A stretch of DNA of 64,000 nucleotides, from contig NZ_CP062976.1 in NCBI RefSeq assembly GCF_014898075.1, positions 2,542,001 through 2,606,000 of the forward strand, in the 5' to 3' direction. Shown here in pieces: positions 16,956 to 26,165 of the stretch (within the stretch, counting starts at the first letter, position 1; every line of letters starts with the position of its first letter). A model generated the notes under the pieces. The model did not search any database. It was not told the origin of the DNA and saw only the letters and a list, made by a program, of their open reading frames with translations. The DNA is from Neisseria yangbaofengii (lineage in GTDB: Bacteria; Pseudomonadota; Gammaproteobacteria; Burkholderiales; Neisseriaceae). Made by a program: the position numbers and the translations under genes.

Positions 16956-17098
16956 GAGACCTTTGCAAAACCCCGGATTTGAGTACGGTTCGAAGTTAGA
17001 GCAGCACAGAAAGCGCAGACATATCATAAAAATAGGCAAGCTTTCGAGCAGTGCCTAACGAAGAAATGTGCCAAAGACGGGGCGTTTGCAAAGGTCTC
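16956..17098 (-). mobile_element. ~143 bp MITE, copy 2, perfect terminal inverted repeats
   Basis: Begins GAGACCTTTGCAAAA and ends TTTGCAAAGGTCTC: 14-bp perfect terminal inverted repeats, extended by a shared CCCCG a base or two further in. TATTT occurs directly outside both ends (16951-16955 and 17099-17103), as expected for a target-site duplication. It sits just after the rfbB stop codon, between rfbB and rfbA. There is no coding capacity, so it must move by an outside transposase. The end sequence resembles IS5/IS1106-type neisserial IS ends as I remember them; that link is inference. Confidence 0.8.
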
Positions 17099-17101
17099 TA
17101 T

Positions 17102-18163
17102 TTAATTGCCCAAACGCTCACGGTTATAACTGCCGTCTAACACGTGCGACCACCAGGTTTTATTGTCCAGATACCATTCTACTGTTTTGCGGATGCCGCT
17201 TTCAAAAGTTTCCTGCGGCTGCCAGCCCAAGTCACGGCTGATTTTCCCTGCATCGATCGCATAGCGCACATCGTGACCCGGGCGGTCTTTCACATAGGTA
17301 ATCAAATCCTCATAACGCGCTACGCCTTGCGGTTTGTTTGGCACCAATTCTTCCAACAAGGTGCAAATGGTGCGCACCACTTCGATATTGGCTTTTTCAT
17401 TGTGGCCGCCAATATTGTAGGTCTCGCCGATTTCACCTTCCGTCACTACTTGATACAGCGCACGCGCATGATCTTCGACATAGAGCCAATCGCGAATCTG
17501 CATACCGTCGCCATACACCGGCAGCGGTTTGCCATCAAGCGCATTCAGAATCATCAGCGGAATCAGTTTTTCAGGGAAATGGTAAGGGCCGTAGTTGTTG
17601 GAACAATTGGTAACAATGGTCGGCAAGCCGTAGGTACGCAACCATGCACGCACCAAATGGTCGCTGGAAGCTTTGGAAGCCGAATAAGGGCTGGAAGGAG
17701 CGTAAGGCGTGGTTTCGGTGAACAAATCATCCGTGCCGTGCAAATCGCCATACACTTCATCAGTAGAAATATGATGGAAACGGAAGGCTGATTTTATTTC
17801 GGACGGCATATTCTGCCAATACGCGCGTGCTGCTTCCAAAAGCGTGTAAGTGCCGACAATATTGGTTTCGATAAATGCCGCAGGGCCATCAATGCTGCGG
17901 TCGACATGGCTTTCCGCCGCCAAGTGCATCACCGCATCCGGCTGATGCTCGGCAAACACACGATCCAGCGCTGCTCGGTTGCAAATATCGACTTGTCCAA
18001 ACGCATAGCGCGGATGATTAGCCACAGATTCCAGAGATTCCAAATTACCCGCATAAGTGAGTTTGTCCACATTCACCACTGCATCTTGCGTATTATTGAT
18101 GATATGGCGGACAACCGCCGAACCGATAAAACCGGCGCCGCCGGTAACAAGAATTTTTTTCAT
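17102..18163 (-). CDS. rfbB: dTDP-glucose 4,6-dehydratase
   Basis: RmlB, second step of dTDP-L-rhamnose synthesis; NAD-dependent extended SDR enzyme. 353 residues. '[19 protein letters not shown]' N-terminal Rossmann motif, '[12 protein letters not shown]', catalytic '[10 protein letters not shown]' and '[17 protein letters not shown]' (YxxxK), '[18 protein letters not shown]'. First gene of the rfb group on the minus strand. A Correia element lies immediately upstream, between it and galE, and a MITE immediately downstream. Confidence 0.97.
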   Translation of the reverse strand: MKKILVTGGAGFIGSAVVRHIINNTQDAVVNVDKLTYAGNLESLESVANHPRYAFGQVDICNRAALDRVFAEHQPDAVMHLAAESHVDRSIDGPAAFIETNIVGTYTLLEAARAYWQNMPSEIKSAFRFHHISTDEVYGDLHGTDDLFTETTPYAPSSPYSASKASSDHLVRAWLRTYGLPTIVTNCSNNYGPYHFPEKLIPLMILNALDGKPLPVYGDGMQIRDWLYVEDHARALYQVVTEGEIGETYNIGGHNEKANIEVVRTICTLLEELVPNKPQGVARYEDLITYVKDRPGHDVRYAIDAGKISRDLGWQPQETFESGIRKTVEWYLDNKTWWSHVLDGSYNRERLGN

Positions 18164-18192
18164 GATGGAGACAATTGAAATATTGTGATAGA

Positions 18193-18298
18193 TATAGTAA
18201 ATCCACTTTAAAATAGTACGGCGTTGGTTCGCCTGGCCGTATTATTCATACTGTCTTCGGCTCACCGCCTTGTCCTATTTTAAAGTGAATCCACTATA
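18193..18298. mobile_element. Correia-type element, 106 bp
   Basis: Ends TATAGTAAATCCACTTTAAAATAG and its inverse (TATTTTAAAGTGAATCCACTATA), core TACGGCGTTGGTTCGCC...CTGTCTTCGGCTCACCGCCTTGTCC, matching the known Correia repeat layout in its short form (no internal IHF segment). It lies 30 bases upstream of rfbB, where Correia ends are known to be able to supply -10 boxes or RNase III sites. Confidence 0.88.
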
Positions 18299-18336
18299 AT
18301 ATTTATCCTATTTGTCTGATTTTATCACAAATTAAT

Positions 18337-18366
18337 AAAGGCCGTCTGAAGCTTCAGGCGGCCTTT
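18337..18366. terminator. DUS-derived terminator after galE
   Basis: AAAGGCCGTCTGAAG-CTTCAGGCGGCCTTT, stem with one mismatch and no loop bases beyond the turn, 10 bases after the galE stop (minus strand). Confidence 0.7.
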
Positions 18367-18375
18367 CTTTATCGC

Positions 18376-19392
18376 TTAATCATCATAGCCATTCGGATTA
18401 TTACTCACCCAGCGCCATGAATCTTCCATCATTTGGGTTAAACCAAATTGCGCTTTCCAGTCGATTTGTGATTCGGTAAACGCAGGATCGGCAAAACAAA
18501 CGGCAATATCGCCATCTCGACGCGGTTTGATTTGATAAGGAATATCCAAGCCGGAAGCTGCTTCAAAAGCCTTAACCATATCCAAAACAGAATAACCGTT
18601 GCCCGTACCCAAATTATAAATATGCACGCCTGATTCTTTTGCTTTAGCTTGCATGGCTTTCAAATGACCATCGGCCAAATCAACTACATGGATATAATCG
18701 CGTACACCGGTGCCGTCCGGTGTAGGGTAGTCGTTGCCGAATACCGATAAATAAGGCAACTTGCCCGAAGCCACTTGGCAGATATAAGGCAGCAAATTAT
18801 TTGGAATACCATTAGGATATTCACCAATCAAACCGCTTTTGTGCGCACCAACCGGATTGAAATAACGCAGTAAAATCACACTCCAGCGCGGATCGGATTT
18901 TTGAATATCCGATAAAATGCGTTCCACCATGTATTTCGATGTACCGTAAGGGTTGGTCGTACAGCCCACCGGCATATCTTCCGTAATCGGCGTACGTGCC
19001 GGGTCGCCGTAAACGGTAGCTGACGAACTGAACACAATGCTGAACACGCCTGCTTTGGCCATTTCTTCCGCCAAAATCAGGCTGCCCGAAACATTATTAT
19101 CATAATACTTCATCGGCTCGGCCACGCTTTCGCCCACCGCTTTCAAACCTGCAAAGTGCATGACCGTTTCAATTTTGTGTTCGGCAAAAATCTTTTGCAG
19201 CAAAGCACGATCACGAATATCGCCTTGATAAAAGGTAATGTCTTTACCGGTAATTTCTTTTAAGCGTGGCAGAATCTTGGCACTGGAGTTGCACAGATTG
19301 TCGAGAATCACGATATCGTAGCCTGCTTCAATTAGGGAAACGGCGGTGTGTGAGCCGATAAAGCCGGTACCGCCCGTAACGAGAATGCTCAT
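18376..19392 (-). CDS. galE: UDP-glucose 4-epimerase
   Basis: Interconverts UDP-glucose and UDP-galactose; needed for lipooligosaccharide and capsule sugars. 338 residues from the ATG at 19392 with AAGGAAAACGCT upstream. Motifs: '[22 protein letters not shown]', '[21 protein letters not shown]', '[11 protein letters not shown]', catalytic Tyr in '[12 protein letters not shown]', '[10 protein letters not shown]'. On the same strand as rfbBAC, with a terminator and a Correia element between. galE next to rfbBAC is the layout of meningococcal cps region D. Confidence 0.97.
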   Translation of the reverse strand: MSILVTGGTGFIGSHTAVSLIEAGYDIVILDNLCNSSAKILPRLKEITGKDITFYQGDIRDRALLQKIFAEHKIETVMHFAGLKAVGESVAEPMKYYDNNVSGSLILAEEMAKAGVFSIVFSSSATVYGDPARTPITEDMPVGCTTNPYGTSKYMVERILSDIQKSDPRWSVILLRYFNPVGAHKSGLIGEYPNGIPNNLLPYICQVASGKLPYLSVFGNDYPTPDGTGVRDYIHVVDLADGHLKAMQAKAKESGVHIYNLGTGNGYSVLDMVKAFEAASGLDIPYQIKPRRDGDIAVCFADPAFTESQIDWKAQFGLTQMMEDSWRWVSNNPNGYDD

Positions 19393-19506
19393 AGCGTTTT
19401 CCTTGTTCCTTTTCAATAAGGCCGTCTGAAAAGTTTCAGACGGCATGGGATCTTTACAATCTTCAAAAAGTATTGTGTTGCGAAATCTTCAGTAATGGTT
19501 AATGGA

Positions 19507-20204
19507 TCAGAGAATATGATACCACTCTAAAATCAGCCGGCCAAAATAACGGGCTGCATCTTCAAAGTTCTTGAAGTCTTTTTTAGACTTGCGGCCGATA
19601 CTGAAGCCTTTGTTGTTGCTCAAAATTTTAAGGCGGTAGTCTTTTGCCAACATTTTTTCGGCGAAAATCTTAAATTGGTTGATGTCTCGAACGGAAATGT
19701 TGAGGTGGATGTAATCTTGGGCGTTGACTACATCAAAGGCTACCTGACCAAAAGGGGTGGCCGTTTCAAAAACCAATACATTGTTATTCCATACCCAATT
19801 TTTAACCCAAGGAATGTGGCGCTCGGTAATCAGGGTTAAGCCGGAGCGTAGACCTTGCTGGAAATCGATACCGTTTTCTTTTTTTGTAATTCTGGCGTTA
19901 AGTCAATCCAACTTAATTGACTCCGCTCAAGTGATTTGGTCTGCAATGTAAGTTTGATGGTTTTGCCTTGTTGGTCAATGGCTTGGCAATTGTCAATTAC
20001 CGGAGCCAGGTTGAGCAGTGGAGGGCCGATTAAGTAGACTTTGTTCTCTGTTTGAAAGACATCGTAAAAAATAGAGGTATTATCGTATTTTTGTGTATAG
20101 GTAGGGTCAATAAATTTTTCTTCGCGGGAATTGATTCTCCTAAGTGGCCAATTTTCAGGAATAATGAGGGCATTGGGCGTAATAATTTTGCGTTGGGTTT
20201 TCAT
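19507..20204 (-). pseudogene. Unknown capsule-locus protein, split by one-base frameshift in a poly-A tract
   Basis: Reads as two pieces: 122 residues from MKTQRKIITPNALIIPENW to a premature stop at 19836, and a second piece ending YFGRLILEWYHIL at 19507. At the coding-strand tract CAAAAAAAG (seven A, 19879-19885) an eighth A would restore ...QKKENGIDFQQGLRSGL... straight into the second piece, giving a 232-residue protein. The single-base change at a homopolymer suggests slipped-strand mispairing, either phase variation in the off state or simple decay. I do not recognise the family. It starts 13 bases after the stop of a glycosyltransferase fragment and probably shared its operon. Base composition is more A+T rich than rfbBAC. 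Confidence 0.6.
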
Positions 20205-20216
20205 GGGTTTTCTTTA

Positions 20217-20881
20217 TTAATTGATTAAGTGGTAGAAACGATTAATGGCTTTTTGCTGGTAATCTTCAATATCATAAGTGGTCAGGGTCAGTTTGCCTGC
20301 CAAAAAGTCACCCAAGCCTTGAGCCAGTCCTGTAACTGAATTTTCAACCAGGTAGCCTGAACGGTTTTCCAAGACTCCGCGTGAACAGACAATATCGGTG
20401 GCAATAATCATCTTTTCCAGAATCATGGCTTCAAAGAGCGTCATGGGTTGCCCCTCATGGTTGGAGGAAAGCACAAAGCAGTCAGCCTTTTTGAGCAAAG
20501 GGAAAGGGTTGGAGCGTAATCCCAGCAGATGAACCTGATTTTCCAATTTGAGTTCGGCAATCTGCTGGCTTAAAGCATGACGCAGAGCCCCGTCGCCAAC
20601 AATCAGTAACCGGCTATCGGGATAATCGGCGGCAATTTGTGCAAAGCTGTTGATGAGCTTGGCATGGTCCTTTTCCATCGACAGGCGCCCAATGGTAATA
20701 AACACTTTACCTGTCCCCTGAAAGTATTGCTCGTCTTCAGGCAGGAGGGGTTCGGCTGCCAGACTTCGGGTTTGTTCAGGTTGCTGGAGATTATCGGTAT
20801 AGTCGAATTTTTCCAGCGGAATATTGAAGGGTCGGGCCAGATTGGACTGATTACGTTGCATGGTTGGTTTGGAGACGGAAA
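20217..20881 (-). pseudogene. Glycosyltransferase group 1 (GT4) C-terminal half, cut by an IS
   Basis: About 220 residues of a GT-B glycosyltransferase: 'VFITIGRLSMEKDHAKLINSF' (donor-domain start), 'LLIVGDGALRHAL', 'VHLLGLRSNPFPLLKKADCF', 'SSNHEGQPMTLFEAM' (the E-x7-E motif, here E...E) and 'YLVE'. The acceptor-binding N-terminal half is missing because an IS630-family element starts at 20882; the ORF runs a few codons into the IS end. Probably a capsule-synthesis enzyme, given its place beyond galE in a cps-like locus. Not expected to be active. Confidence 0.75.
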
Positions 20882-21795
20882 TATAGTATATTAAAATAAG
20901 AATTCCCAAGTCAACACTGAATATTTAGAGTCCAAAATGTCATACTCAATAGAACTACGAGAAAAAGCATACCAATACTATCAGGCATGCAAAAATGCCA
21001 GCGAAGTTTGCAAAGCATACCAAATTGACCCAAAAACATTTCGAAGTTGGAGAAAACGCTATGAGCAAACTGGTTCATTTGAACATCAAGTCAAAGGTGG
21101 CAATGCAACCAAAGTCAATAAAAACCTGCTCATAAAATATGTTAAAGAACACCCTGATGCATACCAGCATGAAATTGCAGCTCATTTTGGGTGTACGCCG
21201 GCTAATATTTGTTATTTGTTCAAAGTATTGGGTATTACGCGTAAAAAAAGACCACGAGCTACAAAGAACAAAAACCAGAACAGGTAGCCACTTATCAACA
21301 AGCATTAAATCAATATGCTGATTATCAAGTTGTTTTCCTTGATGAAACAGGATTTGATACTTTTTACTACCGTCCTTATGCCTATTCACCAAAAGGGCTT
21401 CCAGTTAAAGCGCAAATCAGTGGTAAACGATACCAGCGCACATCACTGGTTGCAGCTCAAATCAAAGACCAAAGTAATCTAATTGCACCCATGATTTATT
21501 CAGGCACGATGGATAGTCGTTTATTTGAAGCATGGTTTGAAGGCGTATTGCTGCCTGAATTAACTGAACAATCTGTTATTGTGATGGATAATGCTCGCTT
21601 TCATCGGATGTCTGTTTTAGCAGAGATTTCAGAAAAAGAGGGGCATAAAATCTTAGCTCTTGCACCTTATTCGCCAGAGCTTAATCCGATTGAAAAAGCA
21701 TGGGCGAACATTAAAAAGCATCTACGAAAAGTGCTGCCTGAAATGGGCAATTTTATGGCCGCATTAATGAGTAGTTTTTATTTTAATTAACTATA
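20882..21795 (+). mobile_element. IS630-family insertion sequence, copy 1 (914 bp)
   Basis: Terminal inverted repeats TATAGTATATTAAAATAA at the left and TATAGTTAATTAAAATAA (read inwards) at the right. TA-rich ends fit the IS630 TA target. The same 914-bp element occurs at 37465-38378 in the opposite orientation. Its right end touches the left end of another IS630-type element. Confidence 0.9.
20937..21790 (+). CDS. IS630-family transposase, made by -1 frameshift
   Basis: First frame (20937-21287) encodes an HTH domain ('ACKNASEVCKAYQIDPKTFRSW', then a second HTH 'EIAAHFGCTPANICYLFKVLGI') ending in ...RKKRPRATKNKNQNR. The catalytic domain is in the -1 frame. The switch point is CGT AAA AAA AGA, an A7G slippery run, giving K-K-T-T-S-Y-K-E-Q-K and on to the DDE residues: 'VVFLDETGFD', 'VIVMDNARFH' and 'YSPELNPIEKAW'. 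Both copies in the window carry the same slippery sequence, so this looks like programmed frameshifting, not decay. Confidence 0.85.
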
Positions 21796-22675
21796 TATAG
21801 TCAATCTCATGAATTTAAATAACACTCCTAAACAACTCATCCACAGACACCACCCCAAGTTTTCTCCGTCTCGCCTTTAACCAAGCCCATTTCTTTTCGA
21901 TTGGATTCAAGTCGGGACTGTAAGGCGGCATCCATAGGACGGTATGCCCCTTTTCCTTCAGCAAGGCTTCTGCCTTACCCTTATGAAACGCAGCATTGTC
22001 CATCACCACCACATTCTCGGGCGGCAGTTGCGGGATCAGTAACCGTTCTACCCAAGTGTCGAATATCCTGCTGTTGATGGAACAGTCAAACAAACCGACC
22101 GCAAACAGTTGATTATCATACAGCGCACCGATGGCATTAGTCTGATTACGTCCCTGCTGGTCATGGGTATCAATACACCGTCTGCCTTTTGGGGCATAAC
22201 CGTAAGGACGGTGGACGGAAGCTCTGAATCCGCTTTCGTCCAGCCAAACAATCGGACGTTCTTTCAGTTGGAAACGGTGTCTGAGTCTGATAAAGCGTTT
22301 TCTGAGCTGAACATCTGCTTTGGGGTGTTTATTGGTCTTTTTTTCGGCTGATTCCGTATCTTTTCAATGCCTGGTGGATGCCGTTGGTCGAACAGTTGAG
22401 CCGTTGTGCCCGTTCGTAGCAATAGGCATCGGGGTATTGTTCGACGTCTCTAAGCAGTGCTTCTTTGGTAATTTTGAGGGGTTTTCTGTCTTTGGGATAG
22501 CCTTTGGGAGTGGGATTCTTTTTCCATTTGAACACGGTATCGCTGCCGATGCCGAGCTCTTTGGCTACTTGACGGATGGAGAGGCCTTGGGCGAGTTTGG
22601 CTAAGGCGAGTTGGCGAAAGTCTGTTGAATAGGTCATGGGGGAGATTGTAATTTATATTTTGGGGATTGACTATA
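21796..22675 (-). mobile_element. Second, different IS630-type element (880 bp)
   Basis: Terminal inverted repeats TATAGTCAATCTCATGAATTT and, from the other side, TATAGTCAATCCCCAAAATAT. It abuts the IS630 copy 1 exactly at TA, consistent with one inserting into the terminal TA of the other. Transposase is on the minus strand. Confidence 0.85.
21815..22637 (-). pseudogene. IS630-type transposase, frameshifted
   Basis: N-terminal HTH part 22637-22329 ('LAKLAQGLSIRQVAKELGIGSDTVFKWKK', '...KRYGISRKKDQ' stop), then the catalytic part in another frame: 'IVWLDESGFRASVHRPYGY', 'VVVMDNAAFHKG', 'YSPDLNPIEKKWAWLK', ending 21815. The join is at a seven-A tract; one A fewer would restore a single frame, and the shift needed is +1, not the usual -1. 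It may be an inactivating indel, or slippage may still make some full product. Confidence 0.7.
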
Positions 22676-22736
22676 GCAATTTGATAACATGGATAAAGCT
22701 TATCAATATTATAATGCTTCGGTATGATGTTATTTG

Positions 22737-22775
22737 GTTTGGAGGCCGTCTGAATATTTCAGACGGCCTCCAAAC
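22737..22775. terminator. DUS-pair hairpin
   Basis: GTTTGGAGGCCGTCTGAA and its complete inverse, 18-bp perfect stem, downstream of the lipoprotein gene (minus strand, stop at 22837). Confidence 0.75.
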
Positions 22776-22836
22776 TTGTTGAGTAAATTAAAAAAACAGG
22801 GTTTCCGAAAGGGAAGTCCTGCTTTGATTTTAGGGC

Positions 22837-23871
22837 TTAGTTAATGGTAAAACCACGCAGGTATTGGGTGCGCTCGCGGGTCATGCGGGTGTCGCATTGC
22901 AGTTGCAGATATTCGGCTTGCGCCGGATTATCGGCAGGTGCAGCGGCTTGCAGGCAATTTTGTGATTTGCTTTGAATCCAGCTGCGTTGCTCACCCAAAA
23001 TACCTTGTTGTACGCCACGCTCCATGCTGTTCCATACACCGTTGATTTCGGCTTCGGCTTGGCGGTTTTGCGCACGTGCGGTTTCTAAGTCATTGATGGA
23101 GAACGATGGATTTTGAGAAGATGAATCCGCATTCGGGCTGATGATTTCGGTGTGCGAATCCATGCCGATTAAGTCTTGCGGGACGCCGTCTGATTGGCTG
23201 GCGGCATTATTTTCCAAAATATCGTCCGGGTCGGCTTCTGGCGGTTCGTCGAAAACTTGAGTTGTGCTTAGGCGGATGGCTTCTTCTTTGCTTACCGCTT
23301 GGCCGTCAATCATGACAATGCTTTTTACGCCATATGGCAGTAGGGCGGCGGATAAGGTCTGTGCAGCGAAGTTCACGACATTGTCTTCCAGACTCACGCC
23401 GTCGGCTTCGCTTGGTGTGTAGCGGATGGTGGTGGTGAAGCTGTTGCCGGAGTAGCTCAGGTTGCTGCCCATGATTTTTTGTTCGATGATTTCGCCTACG
23501 CTGCTGCTGCCGTAAATCAACGGGCTGTTGGTTGCGGCGCTGTTGGCAATATCGGTCGGGATGATGATACGTAAACCTGCATTACACAAGGTTTTATTGC
23601 CTTCGCGCACGGTTTGGGCATCTTCTAAGGTGATATCGAGTAGGGAACCGGCGGCAATGATTTTATCGGCATCAACAAATTGCCGGCTGTCGTTGCGGGC
23701 AAATGCACGCGCTTCTTGCTTGATGATGTCTTGGATATTGTTGCGGATGTTTTGCACCACGGCAGGGGCGGCACAGGCCAATTCGGCGGTGTTATTCTGC
23801 TTGTTCGATTCATCGCCGCAAGCAGTCAATAAACCGGTGGCGAGCGTTAGAGCCAGCAGTTTGCGATACAT
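22837..23871 (-). CDS. Lipoprotein with C-terminal LprI-like (DUF1311) domain
   Basis: 344-residue predicted lipoprotein: signal peptide MYRKLLALTLATGLLTAC with lipobox LLTAC, so anchored in the envelope. The middle (about 30-240) has no motif I know. The last ~75 residues have the DUF1311/LprI pattern: 'AEAEINGVWNSM', 'LGEQRSWIQSKSQNC' (L..QR.WI..R..C) and a second Cys in 'LQCDTRMTRERTQYLRGF'. LprI-type domains include lysozyme inhibitors, but most are uncharacterised. It lies between the IS pair and gltS, inside the cps-like region but probably unrelated to capsule. Confidence 0.7.
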   Translation of the reverse strand: MYRKLLALTLATGLLTACGDESNKQNNTAELACAAPAVVQNIRNNIQDIIKQEARAFARNDSRQFVDADKIIAAGSLLDITLEDAQTVREGNKTLCNAGLRIIIPTDIANSAATNSPLIYGSSSVGEIIEQKIMGSNLSYSGNSFTTTIRYTPSEADGVSLEDNVVNFAAQTLSAALLPYGVKSIVMIDGQAVSKEEAIRLSTTQVFDEPPEADPDDILENNAASQSDGVPQDLIGMDSHTEIISPNADSSSQNPSFSINDLETARAQNRQAEAEINGVWNSMERGVQQGILGEQRSWIQSKSQNCLQAAAPADNPAQAEYLQLQCDTRMTRERTQYLRGFTIN

Positions 23872-23951
23872 AAATATTCTCCTTAACGGGTATTGCCGTG
23901 TTAAATGAAAGCGGCAATACGCATTTTTGATGTTTCAGACGGCATAATAAC

Positions 23952-23990
23952 AAAAGCACTTGTAACAAGTAAGATGTTACAAGTGCTTTT
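23952..23990. terminator. Hairpin terminator after gltS, not DUS-based
   Basis: AAAAGCACTTGTAAC and its perfect inverse around a nine-base loop (AAGTAAGAT), 15 bases past the gltS stop on the minus strand; T-rich after the stem on both strands. Confidence 0.85.
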
Positions 23991-24005
23991 TCGTTCATTA
24001 ACTGA

Positions 24006-25226
24006 TTATTTGAGGAAGTTTAAGAAGCCCGACAAAATAATCGCATTGACGATATCGACAAAGAATGCGCCGACCATCGGTACAATCAGGAATGCTTTGT
24101 GTGATGAGCCGAAGGTTTGGGTAATCGATTGCATATTGGCAACCGCAGTCGGCGTGGCACCCAAGCCGAAGCCGCAGTGGCCGGCAGACAATACAGCCGC
24201 GTCGTAGTCGTGCCCCATCACCATATAAGTCACGAAGGTCGCATACAGAATCATCACCACCACTTGAACCGCCAAAATAATCGCCACCGGGCCTGCCATA
24301 CCGGTCAATTCCCACAGTTTCAGGTTCAACAGTGCCATAGCCAAGAAGAGCGACAGCGAAGCATTGCCGAATACGTCAATCGCGCGGTCGAACATGTTGA
24401 CTTTGAATGCTCCGGTCAAGACGTTACGCAGAATTACACCAAAGAACAAGCACCATACGAATTTCGGCAAATCAATCAAATATTGTTTGTCGTAGTTGTC
24501 CATGATTTCGGCAAAAGCCAAACATGCAGCGAACATCGCCAAAGTTTCCACGGCATTGTCTGCGGTAATCAGGCGTTGGCGGTGCGCTTTTTCAAAGATG
24601 TCATCGTTGTTGTCGTTGGTGTTTTCGGTTGAGGTTTCTTCGGCAGAAACCGGTTTGCGGCCTTGGCGGTTAATCAGACGGCGTGCTACCGGGCCGCCAA
24701 TCAGACCACCGAATACCAAACCGAACGTAGCGGCTGCCATCCCTAAGGTAGTTGCCCCCATAACGCCGTATTCTTTCTCGAAGGTTGGCCCCCAAGCACC
24801 TGCGGTACCGTGACCACCGGTCAGTGTTACCGAACCGGTCATCAAACCAATCAGCGGATCCAAGCCCAATACGGTCGCTAAGCCTACACCCACGGCGTTT
24901 TGTACCACGATGAACAAGCCCACCACCGCAGTAAAAATCACCAATGGCAAACCACCGGCTTTTAAGCGTGAGAAGTCTGCACTTAAGCCGATGGAAGTAA
25001 AGAAAATCAGCATGAAGGCATCTTGCAAAGGTTTTTCAAATTTGAAGCTGACGCCGTACATTTGGTGCAAAACAAACAATACCAAAGCAGCAATCAAGCC
25101 GCCGGCAACCGGCTCAGGGATGTTGAAATCGCGCAGAATGCGGACTTTTTTCACCAAAAATTTACCCAAAAGCAGCACCAACGTTGCCGCAATCAGGGTG
25201 TAGTAACTGTTAAATTCCCATTCCAT
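24006..25226 (-). CDS. gltS: Sodium/glutamate symporter
   Basis: Inner-membrane Na+:L-glutamate symporter of the ESS/GltS family, 406 residues, about ten membrane segments in two inverted halves. Hallmarks: 'NIPEPVAGGLIAALVLF' near residue 35, the first reentrant loop 'GSVTLTGGHGTAGAWGPTF' near 135, a charged cytoplasmic linker (ETSTENTNDNNDDIFEKAHRQ, about 200-220), and the second loop 'SAGHCGFGLGATPTAVANMQ' near 350. It has its own consensus sigma70 promoter and its own terminator. Confidence 0.95.
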   Translation of the reverse strand: MEWEFNSYYTLIAATLVLLLGKFLVKKVRILRDFNIPEPVAGGLIAALVLFVLHQMYGVSFKFEKPLQDAFMLIFFTSIGLSADFSRLKAGGLPLVIFTAVVGLFIVVQNAVGVGLATVLGLDPLIGLMTGSVTLTGGHGTAGAWGPTFEKEYGVMGATTLGMAAATFGLVFGGLIGGPVARRLINRQGRKPVSAEETSTENTNDNNDDIFEKAHRQRLITADNAVETLAMFAACLAFAEIMDNYDKQYLIDLPKFVWCLFFGVILRNVLTGAFKVNMFDRAIDVFGNASLSLFLAMALLNLKLWELTGMAGPVAIILAVQVVVMILYATFVTYMVMGHDYDAAVLSAGHCGFGLGATPTAVANMQSITQTFGSSHKAFLIVPMVGAFFVDIVNAIILSGFLNFLK

Positions 25227-25273
25227 AATAGTTTCTCTCTATGTAAAAAAGGGTTTGTCAAAGATAATTGACG

Positions 25274-25302
25274 ATATTAGGGGAGTCGTTAAATTTTGTC
25301 AA
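25274..25302 (-). promoter_or_regulatory. Sigma70 promoter of gltS
   Basis: On the minus strand TTGACA (25302-25297), a 17-base spacer, and TAATAT (25279-25274), placing the start about 40 bases before the gltS ATG. Near-consensus in both boxes and exact in spacing. Confidence 0.8.
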
Positions 25303-25355
25303 AGAACAAAGCTCATTTTAATTGCATATTTACATTTTGGTATAGAAAATCCTAA

Positions 25356-26165
25356 GGCCTGTCGACATTCAAATTTTCAGTGTATCCCATCCTCATGACC
25401 AGATATATTCTTACCGAAGCACGGTGGGCAATAATTGGGCCTTTATGCCAAGGAAAAGTTGGCGATGCCGGCCCAACCGCTGTCGATAACCGATTATTTA
25501 TAGAAGCCATACTATGGATTATCCGTACCGGCAGTCCTTGGCGCGATCTGCCCGAAGAGTTCGGCAATTGGAAAAGTATCCACAAACGCTACCGCAGATG
25601 GGTTTTGGCCGACCGTTTTCGTCATATTTTTGAAGAACCGAACCGTGATCTCGATATGGAGTATGTCATGATTGACGGCACAATCGTCAAAGTTCACCGC
25701 CACGGTCAGGGTGCAAAAGGGGGACTCGAAACCAGGCCATCGGCCAATCCAAAGGCGGAATGACGACCAAGATTTTGGCTATGGCGGATGCTTTGGGGAA
25801 CCTGATTGACTTCAAACTGATGCCTGGTCAGCGCAATGGCATTTGCGGCGTAGAACCGCTGATTAAAGATAAGGAATTTGATGCTTTGTTGGCGGATAAA
25901 GCCTTTGATGCCGACTGGCTGGTCGAAGAGCTGACCGAAAGGGGGAGTAAGGTGGTTATTCCGCCGCGTAACAACCGCAAATCGCAGCGGGAACACGACA
26001 AGATGATGTATTGCTGGCGACATTTGATTGAGAACTTTTTTTGCAAACTCAAAGAATTCAAGAAGATTGCGATGCGTGCAGAAAAAACTGGCCAGTCTTT
26101 TACTGCCAATATTTACCTTGCGGCTGCCGTATTGCGATTAAGGTAAACTTGAATGTCGACAGCCC
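25356..26165 (+). mobile_element. IS5-family insertion sequence (~810 bp)
   Basis: Ends share CTGTCGACATTCAA as inverted repeats (left GGCCTGTCGACATTCAAATTT; right, read inwards, GGGCTGTCGACATTCAAGTTT). Single copy in the window, inserted about 55 bases upstream of the gltS -35 box. No clear target duplication: CTAA on the left, CTGG on the right. Confidence 0.85.
25380..26146 (+). CDS. IS5-family (IS427-like) transposase, two overlapping frames
   Basis: Frame 1 (25380-25763): 'LTEARWAIIGPLCQGK', 'WIIRTGSPWRDLPEEFGNWKSIHKRYRRW' and the first catalytic Asp in 'YVMIDGTIVKVHRHGQGA'. Frame 2 (to 26146): 'TTKILAMADALGNL', 'LLADKAFDADWL' (second Asp) and 'WRHLIENFFCKLKEFKKIAMR' (Glu). The switch point GCA AAA GGG is a canonical A-AAA-GGG slippery heptamer; a -1 slip gives GTRNQAIGQSKGG, the expected junction. 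Probably intact with programmed frameshifting. Confidence 0.82.
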
